The notes under the pieces: model-generated
What the model saw: the letters and a program-made list of their open reading frames with translations, nothing else
Database searches by the model: none
Told to the model about the DNA's origin: nothing
Assembly: GCA_029261995.1 (NCBI GenBank)
Contig: JAJDAF010000026.1
Span: 58,298-122,297, forward strand
Length of the DNA stretch: 64,000 nt
Direction of reading: 5' to 3'
Source: Candidatus Zhuqueibacterota bacterium
Lineage (GTDB): Bacteria > Zhuqueibacterota > Zhuqueibacteria > Oceanimicrobiales > Oceanimicrobiaceae
Position numbers and translations under genes: made by a program
Part shown: piece after piece, positions 54,985 through 63,677 of the stretch
How the letters are laid out: each line of letters opens with the position of its first letter
How positions within the stretch are numbered: position 1 is the stretch's first letter

Positions 54985-55236
54985 ATGCAAGCAACAGCAA
55001 AGGACTTACGGTTTCATTCCAAGAAATTACTCGATACCGTTGCACGCGGAGAAGAGGTGGTGATCACCTATCGAGGCAAGCCTTGTGCGAAACTCGTGCC
55101 CTACTCATCCATACCGAATACCGAGCTTGAAAACGGCGAAGATACGTTGTTCGGTATCTGGAAAGATAACGAGGAAGTGGCGGATGTGAACAAATACGTC
55201 CGGTCCATTCGTGAAGGTAGAACCCATGATCATTGA
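54985..55236 (+). CDS. Phd/YefM-family antitoxin
   Basis: 83 residues from the ATG at 54985 after GGAGGT; an upstream in-frame start at 54931 lies inside the promoter. MQATAKDLRFHSKKLLDTVA then RGEEVVITYRGKPCAKLVPY is the Phd/YefM DNA-binding fold. The acidic C-terminal tail (NEEVADVNKYVRSIREG) would wrap the toxin. Known: it neutralises the partner and represses its own promoter. The C-terminus overlaps the toxin start by 11 bases. Confidence 0.92.
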   Translation: MQATAKDLRFHSKKLLDTVARGEEVVITYRGKPCAKLVPYSSIPNTELENGEDTLFGIWKDNEEVADVNKYVRSIREGRTHDH

Positions 55237-55615
55237 CACGGACGTCCTGATTTGGTATATGAGAGGAGATGCGGCGGCACTTGATGTCATCAAGTCCACG
55301 GAGAAGATCTCATTATCTGTAATCAGCTACATGGAACTGGTCCAGGGCATGCACAACAAACGTGAACTCAACGTCTTAAGAAAGACCTTCTCAAGGTGGC
55401 GGGCGAGTATTGTCTACGTGAATGAGAGCATTTCAGTCAAAGCGATGCTCTATGTTGAGCAGCATTTTCTGGGTGGCTCTCTGAAACTGGCTGATGCGTT
55501 AATCGCTGCAACGGCCGTGCATTATAACGAACAACTCCTGACTGGCAACGACAGACATTTCAACATGGTCAGTGAGCTAGGCCTCGAAGTATTTAGGCCA
55601 GACTCCAACTCATGA
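55226..55615 (+). CDS. VapC-family PIN-domain toxin
   Basis: 129 residues from the ATG at 55226, preceded by AAGGT. Acidic PIN-site residues are D4 (MIIDTDVLIWYMRG), E37 (SVISYMELVQG), D90 (SLKLADALIAATA) and D109 (LLTGNDRHFN). Known: VapC toxins are Mg-dependent RNases cutting tRNA or rRNA. Paired with a Phd-type antitoxin it is a type II toxin-antitoxin module. Its stop overlaps the helicase start (ATGA), which is unusual. Confidence 0.93.
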   Translation: MIIDTDVLIWYMRGDAAALDVIKSTEKISLSVISYMELVQGMHNKRELNVLRKTFSRWRASIVYVNESISVKAMLYVEQHFLGGSLKLADALIAATAVHYNEQLLTGNDRHFNMVSELGLEVFRPDSNS

Positions 55616-57903
55616 ATCTACCCCAAATCCTCGACCAACTCCGAAACGACCCCCGCTTCATGCGCAACGTCACGGCCTGGCGCGCCTTGCGAGCCCAGGA
55701 AGCGGTCTATGCCGATTTCCCCGAGAGCATGAATCCAACGCTGGTGGCGGCGATTCAGAAACGCGGCATCAACCGGCTTTACAGCCACCAGGCAGAGGCC
55801 ATCGGTCATATCCTCAACAAGAAGAACGTGGTGATTGTCACGCCAACGGCGAGCGGCAAGACCCTGTGTTACAACTTGCCGGTGCTCGATACCGTGATCT
55901 CCAATCCCGAGGCGCGGGCGCTCTACCTGTTTCCAACCAAGGCCTTGTCACAGGACCAGGTTAACGAATTGCACGAGTTTGTCAAAGTCATGGAGGCGGA
56001 CATCGACTTTGACATCAAGACCTTCACATTCGATGGCGACACGCCGGCCTCCGCCAGGAAAGCCATCCGCAGTTCCGGCCATATCGTCGTCACCAATCCG
56101 GATATGCTGCACGCGGGCATTCTGCCGCACCACACCAAGTGGGTCAAGCTGTTCGAAAATCTGCACTACATCGTCATCGATGAGCTGCACACTTATCGCG
56201 GCGTCTACGGCAGCCATCTGGCGAATCTGCTGCGCCGATTGAAACGCATCTGCGAGTTCTACGGCTCGAAACCGCAATTCGTGTGCTGCTCTGCCACCAT
56301 TGCCAACCCGCAGGAACTGGCTGAGCAGATCACAGCGCAACCAGTGCAGTTGGTGGACAACAACGGCGCTCCCCGAGGAGAGAAACACTTCATTCTTTAC
56401 AATCCGCCGGTGGTCAATCGTGAGCTTGGCATCCGGCGATCGTATATCAAGGAAGCGCGGGGTATTGCGCGGCGGTTTCTGCTCAACAACATCCAGACCA
56501 TCATCTTTGCGCGCAGCCGGCTGCGGGTGGAGATACTCGTCACCTACATGAAAAAGTACATGCGCATGGCCAAGAAATCCGCCAATCTGATTCGTGGTTA
56601 CCGCGGCGGTTATCTGCCCACCGAGCGCCGCGCCATCGAAAAGGGACTGCGTAGCGGAGAAATCCTCGGCGTGGTCAGCACAAATGCGCTCGAGCTGGGC
56701 ATCGATATCGGACAGTTGCAGGCGGCGGTTATGGCGGGTTATCCGGGCACCATCGCCAGCGCCTGGCAGCAATCGGGGCGAGCAGGCCGGCGCGCCGACA
56801 CTTCGGTGGCTGTCATCGTTTCCTCAAGCGCGCCCATCGACCAGTACATCGTCAACAATCCGGACTATTTCCTGCTCAAGCCGCCCGAATCGGGGATCAT
56901 CGACGCCAATAATCTGGTCATTTTGCTCGAGCATCTCAAGTGCGCCGCATTCGAGTTGCCGTTTACCGAAGACGAAAAATTCGGCGTCGAGACCACGCGT
57001 GAGATCCTTGAATATCTGGTGGAAAACCGGGTTCTGCATTTCGTGCCGGGCAACGCAACCACGGGCAAGTCCGGCACATTTCACTGGATGACCGACCACT
57101 ATCCGGCGGAGGCCGTCAGTTTGCGCAGCGCAACGCCCGACAACGTCGTCATCATCGATACCACAAACGAAGAACGGGTAATTGGCGAAGTCAACCTGAT
57201 TGACGCGCCAGTCATGTTGCACGACGAAGCCATCTACATCCACGAGAGCAAGCAGTTCCACGTCGATAAACTCGATTGGGACCGGCAGAAAGCCTACGTT
57301 CACCAGGTTGAAGTCGATTATTACACCGACGCTCACACCGACACCACGCTACGGGTTCTTGATGTCACCCAGGAACAGGAAATCCCCGGCGGTCGCAAGG
57401 TTCACGGCGAAGTCAACGCCAACTGGCAGACCACTAAGTACAAAAAGCTCAAATTCGAAACGCACGAGAACATCGGCTTCGGCAAAGTCGAGTTGCCGGA
57501 AATGGAGATGCACACCACCTCCTACTGGTGGGAGTTTGACCCCGACATCGCGGACCGGCTCGAGATTTCCCAGGCCAATCTCGGCGACGGTCTCAAAGCA
57601 TTGGCCAACGCGCTGCAAACCGTGGCTGCCGTCTTCCTCATGTGTGACCCACGCGACATCCGAACCGCGCCCATGGTGCGCGCCCCAAACACTCAGAAGC
57701 CCACGATTTTCATTTACGACAACCATGCCGGCGGCGTAGGGTTCAGCCAGAAGCTGTTTCACCTTCACGACGAGCTGAAGAAATCAGCTCTGGGGCTCAT
57801 CGGAAAATGCGAGTGCGAGAAGGGCTGTCCATCTTGCATCGGCCCGGATTTGGAAGTTGGCGAGAGGGGGAAAGAGAGTGCGGTGGCGCTGCTGAGGCTC
57901 TAG
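55612..57903 (+). CDS. MrfA-like DEAD/DEAH-box helicase with DUF1998/MZB domain
   Basis: 763 residues. Walker A TPTASGKTLCY (78-88), DELH box (190-193), SATIANPQELAEQI, the C-lobe STNALELGIDIGQLQAAVMA and QSGRAGRR (about 385-392) define the SF2 core. The C-terminal MZB domain ends in a Cys cluster CECEKGCPSCIGP (C733, C735, C739, C742). Known: B. subtilis MrfA uses this Cys set, with MrfB, to repair mitomycin lesions. The usual MrfB/YprB-like exonuclease gene is not downstream here. It is coupled to the VapC toxin gene by ATGA. Confidence 0.93.
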   Translation: MNLPQILDQLRNDPRFMRNVTAWRALRAQEAVYADFPESMNPTLVAAIQKRGINRLYSHQAEAIGHILNKKNVVIVTPTASGKTLCYNLPVLDTVISNPEARALYLFPTKALSQDQVNELHEFVKVMEADIDFDIKTFTFDGDTPASARKAIRSSGHIVVTNPDMLHAGILPHHTKWVKLFENLHYIVIDELHTYRGVYGSHLANLLRRLKRICEFYGSKPQFVCCSATIANPQELAEQITAQPVQLVDNNGAPRGEKHFILYNPPVVNRELGIRRSYIKEARGIARRFLLNNIQTIIFARSRLRVEILVTYMKKYMRMAKKSANLIRGYRGGYLPTERRAIEKGLRSGEILGVVSTNALELGIDIGQLQAAVMAGYPGTIASAWQQSGRAGRRADTSVAVIVSSSAPIDQYIVNNPDYFLLKPPESGIIDANNLVILLEHLKCAAFELPFTEDEKFGVETTREILEYLVENRVLHFVPGNATTGKSGTFHWMTDHYPAEAVSLRSATPDNVVIIDTTNEERVIGEVNLIDAPVMLHDEAIYIHESKQFHVDKLDWDRQKAYVHQVEVDYYTDAHTDTTLRVLDVTQEQEIPGGRKVHGEVNANWQTTKYKKLKFETHENIGFGKVELPEMEMHTTSYWWEFDPDIADRLEISQANLGDGLKALANALQTVAAVFLMCDPRDIRTAPMVRAPNTQKPTIFIYDNHAGGVGFSQKLFHLHDELKKSALGLIGKCECEKGCPSCIGPDLEVGERGKESAVALLRL

Positions 57904-57910
57904 GTATCGA

Positions 57911-58087
57911 CTAGACTTTTTCTTGGTTTTTGGCGACCAACTCACACCGCAAAGTCCGACCACTGGAAGCCGCCAGTTCCAGCTCACCGGCTGATTTGAC
58001 CTGCTCAATCTGGAAGGCTTCGGTGCAGATATCGAGAAGGCGCTTCTTTGCAGCCTGTGTCCGGATTGTCCAGGTGGTCAGCAACAT
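57911..58087 (-). CDS. Small ORF, possibly a gene remnant
   Basis: 58 codons (MLLTTWTIRTQAAKKRLLDI at the start, ending CELVAKNQEKV). The composition looks protein-like, but there is no recognised family and no clear Shine-Dalgarno. It may be the C-terminal leftover of a larger gene between the helicase and the VOC gene. Confidence 0.25.
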   Translation of the reverse strand: MLLTTWTIRTQAAKKRLLDICTEAFQIEQVKSAGELELAASSGRTLRCELVAKNQEKV

Positions 58088-58105
58088 ACGTGAATGCCTG
58101 GAGTA

Positions 58106-58528
58106 TTATGCGATTCGTTTGGAAATTGGATGATCGCTATTCAGTTCTAGAAGGTCCCAAAGATTTCCATACAGATCCTCGAATACAGCAACCATACCAT
58201 AGGTTTCCTTTTTGGGATTTCTTACAAAGTTAATTCCCTTAGCTACCATCTCGTTATAATCTCTCCAAAAGTCATCAGAATTAAGGAATAGAAAAACCCT
58301 GCCACCTGTCTGATTTCCGATGAAAGATTCCTGTTCGGACTTGGATGGTCTGGCCAATAGCAAAGTAGTACCAACCGACCCGGGAGGAGAAACAACTACC
58401 CAGCGTTTGTCTTGTTCTGGCTGATAGGTATCCTCTATCAAAATGAAATTGAGTTTTTTCGTGTAGAATTCTATGGCCTCGTCATAGTCTCTTACTACTA
58501 AAGCTATGTGTACAATTGATTGTTTCAT
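58106..58528 (-). CDS. VOC (glyoxalase/bleomycin-resistance) family protein
   Basis: 140 residues with the paired beta-alpha-beta-beta-beta modules: VHIALVVRDYDEAIEFYTKK (6-25), RWVVVSPPGSVGTTLLLAR, GRVFLFLNSDDFWRDYNEMV and FEDLYGNLWDLLEL. His7 and the late Glu resemble metal ligands of the superfamily. Known: members isomerise, cleave or bind diverse small molecules. The gene and its flanks are visibly AT-richer than neighbours, suggesting recent transfer. It is monocistronic. Confidence 0.88.
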   Translation of the reverse strand: MKQSIVHIALVVRDYDEAIEFYTKKLNFILIEDTYQPEQDKRWVVVSPPGSVGTTLLLARPSKSEQESFIGNQTGGRVFLFLNSDDFWRDYNEMVAKGINFVRNPKKETYGMVAVFEDLYGNLWDLLELNSDHPISKRIA

Positions 58529-58907
58529 TTATTATCTTTCCCTCAAATTACGAATCTACAAAGCATAACGTCGCGTATCAACGCAATGGGCATGTGCCGG
58601 AGCTTGGTCTCATTTACAAACACCTCATGGTCTTGACTACTTTGAAGTCAAATTAATCAAATACCTTCGACCATGCAAGACAAAACAATCAGTCTCGAGG
58701 TGGAGTGGAACGGCTCACGCTTCCGGTAAAAACGACTTCTCTCATCCGAGCTAATATTCGCCACTACCTTCTTTCTAAGTTTACCAAAATTGCATGATCA
58801 CTTTCCCCCCATTTTGGAGCGTTACCAACTGAAGACCTTCCAGGGCTAACACCAGGCTCTTCGATTCAAGCATTTTTTCTTATTCCAAAACTCAAGGAGG
58901 TAGGTTT
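58529..58907. other. Intergenic region, no gene seen
   Basis: An AT-rich stretch without a supported gene. AAGGAGGT at its right end serves the next gene. No strong promoter or hairpin was recognised. Confidence 0.4.
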
Positions 58908-60599
58908 ATGCAGTGCTGTATCATCTCGTTCGTTCTCATGCTCGCCGTGTCGGCAGGACAGTTACTCGGCCAAGTCCCGCAAACCATGAATTATCAGGGC
59001 TTGTTGACCGATTCCGCCGGCAACAACATCGCAAGCGGCAATTATAATCTCACCTTCAAGCTCTATGAAAGCGCCACCAACGGCACGGCGATCTGGAGCG
59101 AGACCCGCGAACTTCCCGTCTTCGACGGCCTGTTCAATGTCATGCTCGGAGAAGCCACTCCCCTGGCCATGTCCTTCGACAATCCCTATTGGCTCGGCAT
59201 TACTGTCGGCGACAGCGGCAGCGAGTTGCAGCCCAGAATTCAACTTTCCGCGGTGGCCTACAGCCTCACGGCTCGCACAGTAGTTGACAGCAGCATCACT
59301 GCGGCAAAACTGCGCGACGCCGCGGTCACGGAAAACAAAATCTCGGGTGGCGCTGTGGCTGCCGGCAAAATAGCCGATAGTGCGGTCGGCGAAGACCAGA
59401 TTGTCGATGGTGCTGTCTCCGAAGTCAAGCTTGCAGATGGCGCTGTAACCGAAAACAAGATCGCCGAAAATGCGGTCGGCGAAGCTCGGATTACCGACGG
59501 CGCGGTCTCCGAAACCAAGATCGCGGACGGCGCCATCACGCAGGACAAGCTCAGTCCGGGCCTCTCCCTGCCGCCTGGCGGTGAGGCCAAGGGCGATCTG
59601 GTCGGCTCCTACCCGGACCCATTCGTGATCGGGCTGCGCGGCCGAAGAATCGCCAATGCCTCTCCGGATGAAGGCGACGTGATGAAATGGCTGGACGGTC
59701 TTTGGAAGCCGGCAAAGGACGACGAAGGCGCTTCCTTCTGGAAGGGCAACAGCAGCAGTATTTCTTACTCCGGCAGTTCCGTCGGCATTCGCACCAGTTC
59801 GCCAACCTCGACGCTGACCGTGAAAGGCAATGTCGATGTGCAGGATTTCTCCACCGGCAAACGCGGCATTCGTTTGTATGGCGGCAACGTCGGCGCCATC
59901 GAGACTCTGGGACCTACCGGTTCGCGCAACGCCCTGATCACCTGGACCAGCGGCTCCGAAGAGCGTGGCTTTATGGGCATCTACGGTCCGGGCTCGAACC
60001 TGCGGTCTTTCTTTCAAATCAACAGCAACAACGTTGGCAATATGTTCCTGCGCGGGCCAAACAACAAGAGCAACATCGTTGGCGGCCAACTGGTCAATTA
60101 CCCAAACAATGGCTTCCTCGGTGTCTACAATTCGGCCGGCAATAACGAAGCCGGCATGTATGTCAGTTCCTCCGGCAAGGGCGTGGTTTTTGGCGACATC
60201 AAGAATTTCAGAATGGCGCATCCTTCACAGGAAGGCCAGGAGATTTGGTACGCCTCGCTCGAAGGACCGGAAGCGGCAGCTTATGCACGCGGGACCGCCC
60301 GGCTGGTGAATGGCCGGGCGCAAGTCGCCTTGCCGGACCATTTCCAGATTGTCGCTCAGGAAAAAGGCATGACCGTCATGCTGACACCGTTGAGTGGCGG
60401 TTCGAAGGGGCTGGCGGTGGTCGCCAAAAGCCTCGCGAGCTTTGAAGTGCAAGAGCTACTCGATGGTCGCGGCAATTACGAGTTCGATTGGGAAATAAAG
60501 TCCGTGCGCAGGGGCTTTGAAGACTATCGCGTCATGCGCAGCAGTCGCGAGGCGCAAGCGGCCGTTGGCCCGGCCGAAGCCATCGGCCCAGGACAGTAG
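58908..60599 (+). CDS. Secreted fibre-like repeat protein
   Basis: 563 residues with a strong AAGGAGGT and a signal peptide ending near QLLGQ. Residues 24-125 form a beta domain found at the start of many such proteins (MNYQGLLTDSAGN, NPYWLGITVGDSGSELQPR, IQLSAVAYSLTARTV). Nine 10-residue repeats follow (127-216), of the type DGAVTENKIA. A tail-fibre-like GDLVGSYPDPFVIGL precedes a trimer-like beta region. The C-terminus (HPSQEGQEIWYASLEGPEAA and LVNGRAQVALPDHFQIVAQE) is a domain common at the ends of phage-fibre-like surface proteins. Known: similar architectures form trimeric surface fibres. It lacks a T9SS tail. The biological role is not known. Confidence 0.8.
   Translation: MQCCIISFVLMLAVSAGQLLGQVPQTMNYQGLLTDSAGNNIASGNYNLTFKLYESATNGTAIWSETRELPVFDGLFNVMLGEATPLAMSFDNPYWLGITVGDSGSELQPRIQLSAVAYSLTARTVVDSSITAAKLRDAAVTENKISGGAVAAGKIADSAVGEDQIVDGAVSEVKLADGAVTENKIAENAVGEARITDGAVSETKIADGAITQDKLSPGLSLPPGGEAKGDLVGSYPDPFVIGLRGRRIANASPDEGDVMKWLDGLWKPAKDDEGASFWKGNSSSISYSGSSVGIRTSSPTSTLTVKGNVDVQDFSTGKRGIRLYGGNVGAIETLGPTGSRNALITWTSGSEERGFMGIYGPGSNLRSFFQINSNNVGNMFLRGPNNKSNIVGGQLVNYPNNGFLGVYNSAGNNEAGMYVSSSGKGVVFGDIKNFRMAHPSQEGQEIWYASLEGPEAAAYARGTARLVNGRAQVALPDHFQIVAQEKGMTVMLTPLSGGSKGLAVVAKSLASFEVQELLDGRGNYEFDWEIKSVRRGFEDYRVMRSSREAQAAVGPAEAIGPGQ
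59286..59555 (+). repeat. Nine 30-bp coding repeats
   Basis: Encodes nine 10-residue units with the pattern [D/E/G]-x-A-[VI]-x-x-x-[KQR]-[IL]-x. Codon use diverges between units, so this is an old, selected protein repeat, unlike the recent 21-bp minisatellite. Confidence 0.8.
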
Positions 60600-60704
60600 C
60601 CATTCACAACCTCAGTCAGAAAGCAATAAGGAGACACCCGGTCGCGGATGACATGAAAAATCCGTTTGCCCGGAACCGCCCCTGATTTAACACGGAGCTT
60701 TGAC

Positions 60705-61235
60705 ATGCACAAACCAACGATTATTCTTCTCACGCTCGCCCTTGCTCTGAGCCATCTTCCCGGCAGCGATTCAGTCGCGCAGACCCGTGTCGCCCGCGGC
60801 GTTTTCAGTACCGCCGGGTCTGTGCGCAACGGAGCGGGGCCCGGTGTCAGCAGTACGCTCGGCAGCCTGGTGATCGGCAAAAGCCAGAGCGCCAGCCACC
60901 AAATCCAGTCCGGGTTCTGGTTTGGCCGGACGCAGGTCACTGCAATCTCGCCGGACGGACCACTTTTGCCGGTGAGATTCGAGCTATTTCAGAACTACCC
61001 AAATCCATTCAATCCGGTCACTACGATTTCGTATGCGCTGCCGCAAGCCAGCCGCGTCCGTCTCAACATCTTCGATATCATCGGTCGCCGGGTGGCGGTC
61101 CTGGTGGATGAAGACAAAGCCGCCGGGGAATACAAACTCCAATTTGACGCCAGCACCCTGCCCAGCAGCGTTTACTTCTATCGCATCGCAGCCGGCAGTT
61201 TTGTGCAGACGAAACGGATGTTATTGCTCAAGTAG
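60705..61235 (+). CDS. Small secreted T9SS-sorted protein
   Basis: 176 residues from the ATG at 60705 after GGAG. The signal peptide ends near DSVAQ. A short domain (STAGSVRNGAGPGVSSTLGS, then HQIQSGFWFG) is followed by a T9SS sorting domain with NYPNPFNPVTTISYALP and the terminal TKRMLLLK. It is essentially a small cap on the sorting signal. Known: such proteins often follow fibre-like surface genes, as here, about 105 bp after the repeat protein. The function is unknown. Confidence 0.82.
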   Translation: MHKPTIILLTLALALSHLPGSDSVAQTRVARGVFSTAGSVRNGAGPGVSSTLGSLVIGKSQSASHQIQSGFWFGRTQVTAISPDGPLLPVRFELFQNYPNPFNPVTTISYALPQASRVRLNIFDIIGRRVAVLVDEDKAAGEYKLQFDASTLPSSVYFYRIAAGSFVQTKRMLLLK

Positions 61236-61264
61236 AAACTTGCATCCTCTCTTCCATCACCTCA

Positions 61265-61308
61265 TGCCGGAGATCGCCAGCGATCTCCGGCACTGAGTCC
61301 TTGCTCAG
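61265..61308. repeat. Perfect 13-bp inverted repeat plus second hairpin
   Basis: TGCCGGAGATCGC (61265-61277) and GCGATCTCCGGCA (61280-61292) form a 13-bp perfect stem with only CA between. Then CTGAG (61293-61297) and CTCAG (61304-61308) form a second stem. No U-tract follows. It could terminate the preceding gene or be a REP-like element. Confidence 0.6.
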
Positions 61309-61502
61309 CTCCACCTCGGTGTGAACTTGCTGATCGTCTCCCTGCAACTTGTGCTCACCCATTTTTGCGGAATCCTGCTCAAACTTCCAGCATCAGACTT
61401 GGCATGCCGCTTGCGTTAGGCGTTCTGGATGACGCCCCGGGATAAACGAACTCTCTCAGCACGGAAGAATCGTTTCGTGATGACAATTGATGGGAGCAGC
61501 AC

Positions 61503-63677
61503 ATGAATCGAACGCTTCGACACGGCCTGACTATCCTGTTTTTCTCCGTTGCGGCCAACGTTTGGCCGCAAGCTGATTTTTGGCAGCCTGCCAGCGGACC
61601 TGTCATCGGTTCCCCTACAATTTTGGTGACCGACAATGATGGTGAACTGTTTATGGTAACGCTGCACGAGCACTACCGGTCGGCTGACATCGGCGACACC
61701 TGGACCGAGATCGATACTGATTTTCCGAAAGAAATGTTTATCAACGCAGTGGTGGTTGACAGCGCCGGCGACTTCTGGGCCGGCACGAATTTCGGGGTGT
61801 ACCGCTCTTCCAACAAAGGCGAAAACTGGATTGAAGTCAGCACCGGATTCCTGAGCCGCATTTCGGTCGATGCGCTGGCGCTGCATCAGAATGGCGCCAT
61901 TTTCGCCGCCAACACGTTTGGCATTTTTCGAACAACGGATAATGGTAGCAGTTGGCAACAACGCAACCGCGGACTTGGCGCGGACATCAACAACGACAAT
62001 GTTTTCACCGTGGCCGTCCACGAAAACGGCGATGTCTTTCTTGGCAGCGAGGGTGGCGTGTTCCGTTCTTCAAACAACGGCGATCGCTGGGTGCAAATCA
62101 ATTCCGGCTTGCCGATGGAGTTCCTCAGCGTCAGAGACTTGGCAATGCATCCGAAGGGCGACATTATTGCCGCTACCGGAGTTCGCGGCATTTACCGTTC
62201 TTCTGAGAACGGCGACAGCTGGCAGCGGCTGGGGGACAGCCTGTCGGTGTCTCCCAGGGCCCGGACTCTGGCGGTCACACCACAGGGCGATATTTTTGCC
62301 ACTCTGCCCTTTGGCGAGCCGATGGGGCTGTTGCGCTACGATCCGGCAACCGACACCTGGCTGCATGCCGAGGATGGGATGGGTGCGAAACCATCCGTAA
62401 CCATGCTCTCCGTGGACCGCGATGGCCGCCTTTTCGCCGGGCTGTCCGGCAGAGGTTTTTTTCGCTCGCTGGACCAGGGTCGCAACTGGCGCGCTCTCAA
62501 CTCAGGGTTGATCGAAAGACAAGTTCGTAATCTTGCGATTCAGGACGATGGCGACATTTATGTCGGTACCCGGCGGGCAGGCGTCCTGCGCTCTTCGGCC
62601 AGGGGTGAAAGTTGGCAGGTAGTCGATGCCGGTTTGACTAATCTGAACATTCGTGCGCTGGCCACACACAATGACGTCGTCTTCGCCGCAACGGACGGCG
62701 GCCTGTTCCGCTCGCGCGATGATGGCAGTAGTTGGGTGGATGTAAATGCCGGCCTGCCGCTCGGTCGGACTCACACACTGGCCATCGATGACAGCGGCAC
62801 AGTCTATATCAGTCGGGGCCAATCCACCCTGCGCTCTCTTGACCAGGGCGACAGTTGGCTGGAGTTTGATGTTGGTTTGGGCGGCGCCTCCCCAACCTCC
62901 TTTGTTTTTCATTGTAACGGCGACATTTTAGCGCCCACGAAGAAAATCGATCTCAATAATTCCGAGTTCGACCTGTTTCTACGTCAGAACTATGCAAGCA
63001 AGTGGCGCAAGAGAAGTCCCGGGCCCGGCAGAGACCTGGCGATCAAGACGCTGGCGTTCAATCGTGATGGCGACATCTTTGCCGGCACCACTTCCGGTCT
63101 TTATCGCTCCACGGACCATGCCGCCACCTGGCAGCCGGTCGGCGGGGGCCTGCAGGCAAACGTCCATGTTTCCGATTTGGTCATCGCCGATAACGGCCAC
63201 ATATATGCGGGGACGCTGCACTCTCTGTATCGCTCCACCGATAACGGCGCAACCTGGCAAGAGCTCACCGCAGGACTGCCGGAGATAAAGATCTACTCGG
63301 TCTTCACGCTGTCTCTGAGTAGCGACGGCACTCTGTACGCCGGCACGAGTGACGGCGTCTTCCGAAGCAGCGAGCTAATATCCGACGATGAGACCTTCCA
63401 CGGCTGCACAATCAGGACATTCAGACTGGAGCAGAACTACCCGAATCCCCTCAATCCATCGACGACCATCCAGTTTCACCTGGCGCAGCGGTCGCAAGTA
63501 CGACTCAAGCTCTTTGACATACTTGGGCGGGAAGTTGCAACCTTAACCGACGGTGAATTCCCGGACGGGAGCCATGCCATTGCATTTGAGGCCGGCCAAC
63601 TGCCGACGGGTGTGTACTTCTATCGCATCGAAGCCGACGGATTTGTGCAAACCAGGCAGCTTATGCTGGTGAAGTGA
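61503..63677 (+). CDS. Secreted BNR/Asp-box beta-propeller protein with T9SS sorting domain
   Basis: 724 residues. The signal peptide ends near NVWPQ. Some twelve repeats of a propeller type have the Asp-box core S-x-D-x-G-x-x-W: YRSSNKGENWIEV, FRTTDNGSSWQQR, FRSSNNGDRWVQI, YRSSENGDSWQRL, FRSRDDGSSWVDV, YRSTDNGATWQEL. Each is followed by a strand such as GDIFAGT. The T9SS domain has NYPNPLNPSTTIQFHLA and ends TRQLMLVK. Known: Asp-box propellers occur in sialidases, sortilins and YCF48-like proteins; the catalytic Arg triad and Tyr/Glu of sialidases are not evident, so binding or adhesion is likelier than catalysis. Confidence 0.87.
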   Translation: MNRTLRHGLTILFFSVAANVWPQADFWQPASGPVIGSPTILVTDNDGELFMVTLHEHYRSADIGDTWTEIDTDFPKEMFINAVVVDSAGDFWAGTNFGVYRSSNKGENWIEVSTGFLSRISVDALALHQNGAIFAANTFGIFRTTDNGSSWQQRNRGLGADINNDNVFTVAVHENGDVFLGSEGGVFRSSNNGDRWVQINSGLPMEFLSVRDLAMHPKGDIIAATGVRGIYRSSENGDSWQRLGDSLSVSPRARTLAVTPQGDIFATLPFGEPMGLLRYDPATDTWLHAEDGMGAKPSVTMLSVDRDGRLFAGLSGRGFFRSLDQGRNWRALNSGLIERQVRNLAIQDDGDIYVGTRRAGVLRSSARGESWQVVDAGLTNLNIRALATHNDVVFAATDGGLFRSRDDGSSWVDVNAGLPLGRTHTLAIDDSGTVYISRGQSTLRSLDQGDSWLEFDVGLGGASPTSFVFHCNGDILAPTKKIDLNNSEFDLFLRQNYASKWRKRSPGPGRDLAIKTLAFNRDGDIFAGTTSGLYRSTDHAATWQPVGGGLQANVHVSDLVIADNGHIYAGTLHSLYRSTDNGATWQELTAGLPEIKIYSVFTLSLSSDGTLYAGTSDGVFRSSELISDDETFHGCTIRTFRLEQNYPNPLNPSTTIQFHLAQRSQVRLKLFDILGREVATLTDGEFPDGSHAIAFEAGQLPTGVYFYRIEADGFVQTRQLMLVK

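Noticed and set aside
58962..60221. 419-codon antisense frame
   Set aside because: Shadow of the secreted repeat protein, kept open by its periodic codons; the sense frame has the signal peptide, Shine-Dalgarno and domains.
60705..63677. Sialidase activity for the Asp-box protein
   Set aside because: Asp-boxes are present, but the catalytic Arg triad and nucleophile Tyr/Glu pair could not be found.
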